Assembly: GCA_963969345.1 (NCBI GenBank)
Contig: OZ017768.1
Span: 9,138,718-9,202,717, forward strand
Length of the DNA: 64,000 nt
Source: Turbatrix aceti
Taxonomy: Eukaryota; Nematoda; Chromadorea; Rhabditida; Panagrolaimidae
Direction of reading: 5' to 3'
Below, piece by piece: positions 25,601 through 35,570 of the stretch (positions are counted from its first letter, which is position 1; every line of letters starts with the position of its first letter). The notes under the pieces were generated by a model that did not search any database, was not told where the DNA came from, and saw only the letters and a program-made list of their open reading frames with translations. A program made the translations under genes and the position numbers.

Positions 25601-28600
25601 CAAGTATGGTTCGGGGGAATCGCTACCGTATGCCCCAGGAATATGGTAAATCTGTGAAAATTTCAGAGTAAATAAAAAAGATACTGCTCTATCGAATAGT
25701 AGTATTCACGTTTTGATCAATGTTCTAAAAAGTTCCGAATTTTTCAAATTTCCGAAAAAAACCGTTTTTTCGGACATTTATTGATTCGATATCAAAAAAC
25801 TGAGTATGTCATTCGAAAGGAAATTTTGTTTTTAGTCTACCCTGAAATTTTCAGCATTCTATCGACATTCCGAAGATCCGTGGATTTTTTCTTCCGAACC
25901 CTACTCGATTTTGATCAAAAATTGTCCCACAATTCTGAAAAACATATCAAAATGCTTCAAATATTATTCTAATTACAAATCTAATTTGAAAAAGTAAAAA
26001 ATTCCAAATTTGGCCCAAAATTCTTTTTTTTGCAACTAATTCGACCAGCGCGCTCGGGCAGCGGGAAAATCTCTCGCCATGAGTGCGACGCGCGCTGAAC
26101 GAAGAAAAAACAGTGAGGGACCAGGGAAAGAAGGATAGTCCAGACAGCCGGCGCGTGCTATGCTTAACCATTAGATGCCGCGCGCTGTGACAACTATCAC
26201 ACCGTTTGAGACGTGACCAAGGCATAAAATCCGGCCGGCCGGCCGCAAAAGCCGGCACGGCCGGCCGGCCGCGGCCGGCTGCGGGCCGGCTTTTCGATTC
26301 AAGGCCGGCCGAAAAAGCCGGGAAAAGCCGGAAAAATATTCGAAAGTTGATTTTTTTCGAAAAAAGTACAATTTTCTGACGTTTTTGTGCTTCATTCGTC
26401 TTTTTTTTTTCACTTTTTACTACTATTGTGCATTTTTCCATAATATTAGGTTGTTTCCAAAAAAATTTTTTTTCTAAATTTGGTCAAATTTTACGAAAAT
26501 AATCCTAAAATAAAGCACGAAAATTTTTTTTTAAAAATAAGCCGCGGCCGCGGCCGGCCGGCTTCGGCCTGAAAATTTAGGCCGGCCGCAAGCCGGCCGG
26601 CGGCCTGATTTTTAGGCCGGTTTCACGATGGACCTATGGTCTCAACGCGAAAACTCGTTCATTGCCGTTTTCATATGCATAGAGTAGATATTTTTTAGGT
26701 GTAAAGACGGATCCGGGGGTTATCGGCTACGGCAAATTTAATGGCACTATCAAAAAATCAATATTAGATCGATAAATCGATAATTTGAGTAAAAAATTAC
26801 TGTAGCTCAAAAAATAACTATACGATATCAGAATAAAATAGTAGACCGTATTCTACGCCGTCAAAAACCCCTAATGGCAAAAAACAGGAAAATTCTCCCC
26901 ATGAAATAAGAAGTTATTTCAAATCTTAAAATAAATATTAATAAATTATTTCCACAGGTCAAAATTAATATTTTTTTACCGGGCAAAGTTCGTTGCAAAG
27001 ATCAAGATGAACTTAATCACAATGCCAAAGTTCGTAAATAAGAATGGGAAACCGGCTTGGCAGTAAGCTTCCAAAGGCAACACGCTACGCGCATTTGCCT
27101 GCGCGCACTGTGTTCTCTTTCGACTGAAATGCTTCAGCGCGCATTTTTTGTATGAAAAAATCTTTAGAATTGAAATAACTTCTTATTTCATGGGGAGAAT
27201 CTTCCAGTTTTTGGCAATCGGGGGTTTTCGAGGGCGTAGAATACGGTCTACTATTTTATTCTGAAATCGTATAGTTATTTTTCGAAATAAATTTTTTAAA
27301 TCGAGTTTATCGATCGATTATTGAATTTCTGATATCCCCGATAGATTTGCCGACCCGAAAACCCGATCCGGATCCGAAACATTCGGGTACCCGACCCGGA
27401 CCCGGATCCGGACCCGAAAATTTCGGGTACCCGACCCGAAAACCCGAATTTTTTGCTTTCTGTAAAAAAAAACTTCATGCAAAAGCTCAAAAACTCCGAT
27501 AAACATTACACGTACAACACACAATGAACAGTCAGAAGATTATGATAGCCGATTATATGCGTGAAGAGCTTCTCTGTCACTGGATTTTTGTTGTTTTTTG
27601 CAACCCGAACCCGAAATTTTCGGGTACCCGATCCGGACCCCGACCCGGACCCGAAACTTTCGGGTACCCGACCCGAAAACCCGATCCGGACCCGAAACTT
27701 TCGGGTACCCGACCCGAAATTCCGGGTATTTCGGGTCGGGTCCGAGTTCGGGTCGGGTTTCGAGTCGGGTACCCGACAGCACTGCTGTTTACACCGTTTT
27801 TTGGTCAAGTGCGCGCGATAAATGCCCGGGGATGGTCACCGAATAGTCACCACATTTTTCTGCATTTTTTATCTCTGATTCAGAAATGAATGGGCTTCAA
27901 GATGTAACCACTCTCGCTGAGCTCCTAGTAGAAATACGGAAGCTACAGGCAAAAAGTGACGGTAAAAACCCAGAAAAATGCAAAAATCGATAATTCGAAA
28001 AAAATCTGAAGTTTTTAAAAAAAGTTGAGTACCCCAATCGATTTCTCGTGCCAAGATACCCCTGTAAACCAAAAATCAGATTTTTTGAAGCAAGTTGAAA
28101 ATTTGACGTCGAAAACTTCCAGAAGCCGTAGCTTCAGAATCCAGCTTCTGGAATTTTTTTTATATTGATTTCTGTTCCTCCCCCCCGGCCACCTGCAACT
28201 TTGGCACAAAACATTTGGGGGTTGTAAAAACACGGGGTCGTCGATACTAAATCGGCTCACAGAGTGTCTTTTAACGAGTTTTTACTTTACAAAATCAAAA
28301 ATTTGGCGCCAAAAATGGCTATAAAAGTGTATTTTTTTTCAAAAAAATTTCATCAAAGAGTCGACTCCAAAGAGTCAAATGGTCATTTTGTAAAAATCGA
28401 CTCTCGACTCTGAGTCGGAGTCAGCACAGCATTTTATTTCCCCTTCTCTTTTTGCACACCAGCCGAAGCGCGCACGGCTCACCCGAACTGCAAACTCAAA
28501 AAAATGTAAAAAAGGCAGCAAAATAAATGCTTATTAATGAACTCCGGGTATGATTTTTTTTTACTTTTCAACAACTGATCTTTAGAGAAGTATTTTAAGC

Positions 28601-31600
28601 CATAAAATGACCAAATTGGTTAAAATTGAAGCAAATTAAAGCAAAACTAAAGTGGAAACTACTGAGTGATATTACATGGCTGAAATTCGCCTTACAGATG
28701 AAAACTGAGTATTAAACGATAGATGAGTGATCAAAGAATCTGTAGAAACAGAAATGGAAGCAAACTGTCTTCTACCAAGCCAGCTGAAAACGGATAAAGT
28801 TCGGATATCCCGCGTGCGCGTGCACTCCGCACTGATATTATCACTCACAAACAAACGCGTGCTCTCAGCGCGAAAAGCGCATGGCTAATCACTTTGAAAA
28901 CACAGATGCTGCACAATCACTTTGAATACACATCTAGCGCTTTTCGCGCTTCCGAACTTTATCCGTTTTCAGCTGGCTTGGTAGAAGACAGTTTGCTTCC
29001 ATTTCTGTTTCTACAGATTCTTTGATCACTCATCCCCGACCCATAACGCCACACATGCAGGTCAAACTTTCTCCCCGCTTTGAACATCGTGCGTTGTGAG
29101 TTTTTGCACTAACCTATGCCTCCAATTCCTTTCTCTGACCGAGCTGCAATCTCTGCACTCTCTGATTCTGCCTGGCTTTGCACGCTGACTCTCGCACTAA
29201 TCCCGAGATAAAGTGAATTTTTCTGAGCCCTGGGTGAAAGATCCCCAGAACATCGTTATATAGATCGAAAGCTTACAATTATAACTTTTTGTGAATAAAT
29301 ATAAGAAACTTACAAGCGGTAAGCGTTTATCGTTTAGCACATCTTTTACTGTTGGTCGTTCTCCGATATCTGATGTTATCATCCATTTAATAACGTCAAT
29401 AATATTAATCCGCTCAAAACGATCCACAATATTAGAAGCAAATTTTTCTGAAAAGCAGATTTGAGAATTCGCCTTCACATTGTCATTTAAATTCTCAAGC
29501 GCCGTAAGAATTAGCACGCCTTTTTTTTTTTACTAAAAGGCTGATGAAACATTTCGAAAAGCACAATGCCAACGCTGTAGACATCACCCTTTTGATCATA
29601 ACGGCCATTGTTTCGAACTTCGGGGGCCTCATAAAACCTAGTTCCCCCAGGGAGATTCTTGATGCTAATTTGAAATTTGGCCAGACCAAAGTCACCAATT
29701 TTAATCTGCAAACTAACTGTTTTGTTTGTTCAACAATAAAAGACTCACTTTGTTGTTATCTATAAATATATTTAACGGTTTGATATCCCTATGCATTATT
29801 TTTTGATCGTGAATATGCTCCAATCCAAGTAATATCTCGCCAAATAGACGATATGTAAGTTTAGAGTCACGTTGCAGCCTTTCTTTATTGATCCAATCTC
29901 GTAGAGTGTTTTGACTACAATATTCCATTTGAATGAATAAAATTTTTGACTTGGCATTGTTTTTGCTGCCGTTTAGTTCTTCTTTCAAAATCCATGATTT
30001 TATATAGCGTACGACGTGTTTATGTTCTAGTTCCGCTAGAATTTTTATTTCATTTGTTAGATCGTTTACATCAGTTTCCGAAAAAATTTCAATAAGTTTA
30101 ATTGCGTAATCTTTGTCTGCAATTTTATCTCGTCCCAATATAACGCTTCCAAAGGCACCGCTTCCGAGAACTTGGTGGACGTAAAAATCTTCAAAAAGGC
30201 GAGTATAATTAGACAAATCTGCATAAAGCAAATTTGCGCTTCGAAGTACATCATATGAGGCTTAATTTCTTTGATAAATATTAAAAACAAAACAAACAAA
30301 CTCACAACGGTCCAAAAAATCATGGAAGAATAAAGATCCAAAAAACTTATTTTCGTGGCATGTGTCAATGAAAGTCTCCAAATTATCTTTTGGTCGAGGT
30401 CTTGATACGATATTTTTCACGAAAGTCTTGATACGAGCAATCCTGTTGACCTTCTTGCAATGTGATTGAAGAAAACTGCATAAATCTTTTACATCATTTT
30501 CACGAGGATCTTCGTCACAATTTAACTGATTCGCGAAGTCTTTTTTCTCAAATTTTGAACAGAAATTCCGAATCTCAGGTCTAAACATTTAGTATTTCGT
30601 TATGATTTTTGGGTAACATAAAATTAAGGTAAAAAACTAACATAAAAACAGCATCGGATAGAATATAATTAAATGTTTTCATTTCATTTATAACACGCGT
30701 TTGACACCAAATCGATGCTTTGGTAATATGACCATGAGGAAAGTTTTTTACATGCAGGCGTTTCAAAACGCTGACGATGGTTGCGGTCAGTTGTGGTAAA
30801 TTTTCCCGCTACAAAAACACATGTTTTTTATTATAAATATTAAAACCCCCTCTGCGAGCCGATTTTGAAGGGGCGACCCAGCTATAGGGTTCGAACCCCC
30901 CCCCCGTATCGGGTCGGGGACGGGGGTAGTCGGGGGCAGAGGTGTTGGGGGCGGGGGAATTCTGCCCCCGACGCATATTTTGAACAAATTTTTGGTATTT
31001 TGCTCTGTTTTTTGCAGAGTTGTTCGATGCACACTAAATTGCTCCTGCTCACTGCTCGCTCCTGCTCAGCTCACGAGCGCGAGCGGAGCGAGGGCGAAAA
31101 ATCGGAGTGCTCAATGAGCATGAGCAGAGCGAGCACAAGAAATTGAATTGCTCAAAGAGCGCGAGCAGAGCGAGGGCGAGAAATTTTTAAAATGAGCACT
31201 GCTCACTATAAATTTAGTGCTACAAATACTAAAATACTGGTAATTTCGACCAAAAACACGATGTTGGGGGTATCTCCAAGGAGTATACGGTCTTTCTTTT
31301 CGCTAGGGACTGAATTTGTGACTCAAAATTCACTTTTCTTGTGTGAGCCATGTTTGCTCATTGCTCGCTCCTGCTCAACTCACGAGCGTGAGCAGAGCAA
31401 GAACAGAGGATCTGAGAATAAAAGAGCGCGAGCGGAGCGAGCGCGAAAATTTTAGGAACTCAAAGAGCATGAGCAGAGCAAGCACGGAAAATTGAATTGC
31501 TCAAAGAGTGCGAGCAGAGCGAGCGCTGAAAATTGCCGAATTGAACAACTCTGGTTTTTTGCCTATTTGTGTTGTTTTTGAACGTTTTTCCGCGTTTAAC

Positions 31601-33260
31601 GCTAAATTTTGCTCATTGTCGGGGGCAGAATCTGTCGGGGGCGGGGGTCAGGGTGCCACCCCCGGGTTAAACCCCGCGGGGGCGGGGGGGGGTTCGAACC
31701 CTACCCAGCTAATTTACAAATTCAAATATTTTGTGCCCAAATTATATTGAGGGCATATGGAAGGTTCCAAACGGGGCATAACAAATTTTTGAAATGTCGG
31801 ATTCTGGAGCTCGACTGTTTCGACGTCTTATTGTTAGCACGATAAATCGAATGGTGTATTTCGTTTTCTCAAAAAACATTTGTTTTTTGGAAAAATTGAT
31901 TTTCTTCGATTTACCTGTATTTACCGTCACAAATTGGCTACGGCGTCCAGTAGAAACTGTACCCAGTTTTTGTTTTTTACCTTTGCGGTCATCTGGAGAT
32001 GATTGGGCATGTCCGAAATATGTTTTTAAGCAACATGAGTTTTTTATCCGACCATCTTGCGTATTGCCTCAGGCATTGAAAAAACATGAAACTATACAGT
32101 GTCGTAATACGCCTCATAATTATTCAATAAAAATCGGCAAATACTGAAAACAATGTTTTGAACATGCCCAATAATCCCCAGATGACCGCAAAGGTAAAAA
32201 ACAAAAAGCGTTTTTTTGAACATGACACTTCTGTTACGAGCGCGCACGTCTTTTTCGTCTAGTGAGACAAAAAAGAGGCTTGCGCGTTTTTTTTACCGAA
32301 TTTTAGCTATAAAAGTCGGCATATGGTCATCGAATAGTACCTAATTTTTTTTGTGTTGTACATCAGTCGACGTCAAAAAAGACGTGCAATCCGATGCCGG
32401 CGTCAAAACTTCCCGTGGAGTTTTCACAATCGGCGCCACGGAATGCCTGCAACATGCGAGCGCGCGCCAATGCGCTTGCCTCTCTGCTCTGCGGGTGCGT
32501 TCCATTTTTTTCTTCACCGCATTTTTGCGAGCAGATTGATGCCTCTGCCGAGCTGGCGGATGTTTTTTGAGAAAACGAAATCCACCAGTCAATTTCTCGT
32601 GCCAAGATATCCCTCTATGCCAAAAATCAGATTTTTTTTGCAGTTAGAAAATTTGACGTCGAAACAGTCGAGAAGCCCTAGATCTAGAATCCAGCATCTG
32701 AAAAATTTACTATGGCCCGTTTGGAACCTTCCATCAAATCGGCTCGCAGAGTGGGTTTTAAAATGAAATGTAAATAGCCTTACAACATTTTTGTCGCCTG
32801 CAAACTCGGGATTATTAAGATTATTGTGTTCTTGTGAATCAATATACTGTCCAAATATAAGCGCAACATTGAAGTCAGACGGATCAGTAGAAAATTTTTT
32901 TAAATTAACGAGTAGGTATCGTGCTACCAAATGATCCGGCTCAAGATTGTTTACCAATTCAATAGCACGTCGGTAAAACATTTCCAAATCATTCACGAAC
33001 TTCAAAAGTTCGTTTTTATCAGTTTCTTTGAAGATGCCCGAGAATGTCCATTTGGTTATCAACACGCATTTTCCCTAAAAAAACGCTATTAAAAAACGTA
33101 TAAAATCCTTACAAAAAAAATGTTTCACCTGATACTCAGCAAGCGATTCGGTACAAAAAGGGTAAGATAGACGTTCAAAATTTTCTTGTTTAACAGCAAG
33201 CTTGACTTTTTCACCTCCAAGAAGTTCTACGTCAATTTGAGTTGTGTTATCTTCCGACAT
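22624..33260 (-). CDS. GCN2-like eIF2-alpha kinase, paralogue B (one frameshift, two TE-filled introns)
   Basis: Exons on the minus strand: 33260-33129, 33074-32784, 30808-30642, 30580-30306, 30260-29749, 29705-29314, 24139-23377, 23328-23215, 23141-22624; about 1054 residues. Exon borders and phases match paralogue A almost one for one, including the AT|GTTAG donor at 30642. Kinase motifs: GSGAFGSV, YAIKLIE, MHRDIKPLNIFID, IGDFGLAKF, YEAPEVRNNG. The HisRS-like part follows in the exon from 24139 (LRRYDMGQM, then KCVVDFIV). As in A, RWD and C-terminal domains are absent. About 17 residues present at the start of A's exon 8 are missing. A run of eleven A in sense (T at 29521-29531) is one base short: twelve would keep the frame from FHQPFSK into LTALENLND. 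The 2-kb and 5.2-kb introns are full of transposable elements. It may be a pseudogene, or the shift may be a sequencing error. Confidence 0.8.
24313..26205. mobile_element. 1.9-kb foldback element, copy 2
   Basis: It starts with GTGAAGGGTCGGACCGATTT at about 24313. The right arm mirrors it, but the tip has decayed (ACTATCACACCGTTTGAGAC). The arms pair 24313-25130 with about 25385-26205. The loop is inverted with respect to copy 1 (6353-8266), as expected if either hairpin orientation is equivalent. No protein is recognisable. Confidence 0.8.
26228..26615. repeat. GGCCGGCC-rich self-complementary block
   Basis: Two GC-rich clusters (26233-26340 and 26537-26625) of CCGGCCGGCC and GCCGGCTTTT words flank about 200 AT-rich bases. 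Each cluster is itself palindromic and the two are partly complementary. It resembles the hAT-like elements at 35571 and 37211 in design, but I could not define ends or a target duplication. Confidence 0.7.
26720..27352. repeat. Inverted repeat with arms of about 190-200 bp
   Basis: Left arm about 26725-26938 and right arm about 27165-27352 are imperfect reverse complements: for example CCCCATGAAATAAGAAGTTA on the left and TAACTTCTTATTTCATGGGG on the right, and the AGTAGACCGTATTCTAC block in both. The spacer is about 230 bp with no coding content. Confidence 0.8.
27353..27784. mobile_element. CGGGTACCCGA-array element, copy 2 (left end lost)
   Basis: Arrays of CCCGACCCGAAA and TTTCGGGTACCCGA words lie at 27353-27446 and 27600-27775 around an AT-rich centre. 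The right tip CGACAGCACTG (ending 27784) is identical to the right tip of the complete element at 35571-36048. The centre contains the same TTTGTTGTTTTTTGCAACCC segment in the opposite orientation. The left tip CAGTGCTGTCGG is missing. Confidence 0.75.
27960..28270. repeat. Dispersed repeat ending in a TTAA-flanked terminus
   Basis: The block contains TTTGACGTCGAAAACTTCCA and GAAGCCGTAGCTTCAGAATC, also seen near 32650 and 58590, and ends with ACTAAATCGGCTCACAGAGT followed by TTAA at 28271-28274. The same right end occurs at 34531-34544. No matching left terminus is visible nearby. Confidence 0.65.
28722..29034. repeat. Perfect 84-bp inverted repeat with 145-bp spacer
   Basis: 28722-28805 and 28951-29034 are exact reverse complements by eye, starting GATGAGTGATCAAAGAATCT. 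The spacer carries further GCGCGAAAAGCGC-type short palindromes. Perfect identity suggests a recent origin or conversion. No known family. Confidence 0.88.
30885..31703. mobile_element. hAT-like element nested in the TTAA element
   Basis: The ends are TAGGGTTCGAACCCC and GGGGTTCGAACCCTA, with the exact 8-bp duplication CCCAGCTA at 30877-30884 and 31704-31711. The arms are G/C-run rich (CCCCCGAC, GTCGGGGGCAGA). The length without its own insert is about 270 bp. An 8-bp duplication fits the hAT superfamily. It is interrupted by the element at 31015. Confidence 0.85.
31015..31553. mobile_element. hAT-like MITE, CAGAGTTGTTC family, copy 1 (innermost)
   Basis: It is bounded by CAGAGTTGTTCGATGC and GAACAACTCTG with exact 8-bp duplication GTTTTTTG at 31007-31014 and 31554-31561. 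The interior is arrays of GCGAGCAGAGCGAG words around a short AT-rich core, with a second, inverted copy at 43457-44010. No protein. Confidence 0.9.
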
Positions 33261-33336
33261 TTTACAAGAACTTTCTGAAAGCCTTGTTCGACTTTGTTAA
33301 ATTTGTCGTAATACCCACGTTTTCTTTCAATCTTAA

Positions 33337-34544
33337 AAGACGCACTCTGCGAGCCGATTTAGGAACAAGGTGGAAGGCGCACTATGTTCCGCTCCCCATA
33401 ATTTTTGGACAACGTTGCCCGCAACGTGCGAGCGCGCGCAGTCGCAGCCTGTCTCACTGCTCTGGGGGCCCACAGCATTCACTTTCGCGTCAATCGAGCG
33501 TGAAAATGCATTCATTCGCGCATATAGTGTTGACTTTGGCAGCTTTGCGCATTGGCATTTTTAAATTGTTAGTGACGGTATCTGCTATAATGATTAGAGC
33601 AAGTCCTGAGCTTTCAAACATGCCACCAACGGCACGAAAATGTTGATTTTTGGCACAGTATAGTGATTTCCAGTTTCGATTTTAAATCGTCGATTGCGGC
33701 CGTGTAAGGCAACAACTAAACAATCTGGTCAACAGAAAGTTCCATCAGGTTGGTATCTGTCGATATAGCCAAGGGCCGTTTGCTGAACATCGAAGAGGAC
33801 CGAGATTCCTCACAAAAACTGTTTTACCCTATAAAAACGATCTGTTTGCTTTTTGTGCTCATGCAAAATTGGAGAACTTTCTTTTTAGGAGTGCGTGTTT
33901 TTGATGATTTGTGCGAATGCGTGCGCATTTTTATAGGGTAAAACAGTTTTTGTGGGGAATCTCGGTCCTCTTCAATGTTCAACAAACGGCGCTTGGCTAT
34001 ATCGACTGACACCAACCTGATGGAACTTTCTGTTGACCCGATTGTTCAGTTTTAGCCTTACACGACTGCAATCGACCGCTAAAATTGTTTACTTGAAAAG
34101 GCTGCAACTATGGCAAAACTGAACATTTTTAGGTCAACAGGGGCTTGTTTGGAAGTTCAGGACATGTCTTATTCAATACCCTAGATGCCGTCTTTAAGAA
34201 TTCAAAAATGCCATTGCGCGAAGCTGCCAAAGTCAACACTATAAGTGCGAATGAACGCGCTCATTTTTTTTCCATTGTCGCAAAATAAGGGGAAAGTGAA
34301 TGCTGTGTGGGGGTAAAAAACGATCAGGTTGATTTTTTTTTCACAGGCATTTTTTGTGTTTGTGTTTTACTTTAACTAATTTTCCCCGTTTTTGCGCACA
34401 TTCTCGAATGAGAAATAAAAATGCTGTAGCCAAAAAGATAAGGCAAAATGACGGAAAATCGCAAAAATCAAGAATTCCAACAAAATATTTGGGTGTTGTA
34501 AAAACACGGGGTCGTCGATACTAAATCGGCTCACAGAGTGCGTC
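33337..34544. mobile_element. TTAA-type foldback element upstream of kinase B
   Basis: The left end AAGACGCACTCTGCGAGCCG follows TTAA at 33333-33336; the right end is TAAATCGGCTCACAGAGTGC to about 34544, without a surviving TTAA. Internal arms pair, for example 33750-33835 with 33930-34015 (CCGAGATTCC, AAACTGTTTTACCCTATAAA). It starts about 75 bp upstream of the kinase B start codon, so it may have replaced part of the promoter. Confidence 0.7.
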
Positions 34545-34849
34545 ACAGAGTGGATCATATTCATTTTTGAGCATATCGTATCAGGCTGCAGGGAAAGTTT
34601 CTGGCCATTTGAAAAAAATTTGTTTTGTTTGAGGCGTCGTTCTCACGAATAAAATTTTTTTTGACCAAAGGTAAAATTTTGCCTCCTACTTTAGCGTTAG
34701 ATTCTAATGTGCTTCGCAGCCGAAGCGGCACGGAAGTTTTGCAGTACGATGAGTGAGGGAAGCCTTTCCTACAATATCACAATGGCGGGGTTCGCAAAAT
34801 TCTATAAACGGGACTTCTACCTCGAAGATGCTGAACGCTTTTTATCCAT

Positions 34850-35230
34850 GTGGGTGTTAATGACTTGCGCCTTCTGAAGCTGGTTGAAGAGGACCGCGGC
34901 GCGCAGCAAGCTATTTTGGAAAACTTATGGGGCCCCCAATATCTCCACAAGCGTTCAACATTTTCACGTTGTTGGAAAGGTGTCAAAACTGGAAATTTGC
35001 ATACCCCCTTAATTGTCGGCCTATCAAGCCCGGACAGAAGTCGATCCAGGCATACAACTTTTAACCTTCCGCCGCGCGTTCGAATGGTTCAGCAACCTGA
35101 TCACCGACAACTGGGCAGTCCGACTGTCAGACTGGCGCCCCACAGAAGACTACGTGGAAGCCAAGCGACCGCTAGGACGACCACGCATGCGCTGGACGAC
35201 GACCTCGCCATTGCCTACAACGCTCCTACC
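34850..35230 (+). pseudogene. Possible LINE (non-LTR retrotransposon) C-terminal remnant
   Basis: A frame at 35013-35312 contains KRPLGRPRMRW, a motif common at the C-terminal end of non-LTR retrotransposon polyproteins; a frame shift later gives DDDLAIAYN. The flanking frames are broken. There is too little for a family assignment. Confidence 0.35.
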
Positions 35231-35570
35231 AAAGACTTCGATTTCAGACGGATTGTTTTTCTTTGATGACCTCTCTTCGTACGACCCCAGTGATTTGTAT
35301 AATCCCGTGTGATAAAATTGAAAATTGAATTGGTTTCTGACTAGAAAAAATCGCTCAGATAGGATAGGTGCAGTGAAACCCCCGTATGCAAACTTTCAGA
35401 CAGTTTCGATGGAAACGACGTGCAGAAATCCGATTTAAAAAAATCTAATATCGCGGATATAGACTACCCTGTTAAGGTCCTCTACAACTTTGGCTCAAAA
35501 CATTTGAAAGTGTAAAAATCGACTGGTCGGGCTTTTTCCCTTATTGGAAAATTGGCTCGCAGAATATTAG

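Larger units (their letters stand above)
24140..29313. other. 5.2-kb repeat-filled intron of kinase B
   Basis: This intron separates the kinase and HisRS-like parts. In order it holds a foldback element (24313-26205), a GGCCGG-rich palindromic block (26228-26615), a second inverted repeat (26720-27352), a CCCGA/GGGTACCC array (27353-27784), a dispersed repeat ending at TTAA (27960-28270) and a perfect 84-bp inverted repeat (28722-29034). The equivalent intron of paralogue A is 130 bp. I found no coding exon inside it. Confidence 0.8.
30844..32757. mobile_element. TTAA-flanked foldback element in intron 2 of kinase B
   Basis: Ends are AACCCCCTCTGCGAGCCGAT (30844) and the complement ATCGGCTCGCAGAGTGGGTT (32757), flanked by TTAA at 30840-30843 and 32758-32761. 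TTAA duplication is the hallmark of piggyBac-type transposons. No transposase is present; internal inverted segments include ACCTTTGCGGTCATCTGG (about 31979) and its partner near 32190. Another element has inserted at 30885. The piggyBac assignment rests on the target site only. Confidence 0.75.

Noticed and set aside
27506..27889. Long overlapping frames over the CCCGA array, and the similar ones at 35482-36075
   Set aside because: They are low-complexity translations of palindromic word arrays, open on both strands at once.
30885..30905. GGTTCGAACC resembling a tRNA B box in the nested element's tip
   Set aside because: No acceptor or anticodon stem can be drawn around it; the word is palindromic and part of the terminal repeat.
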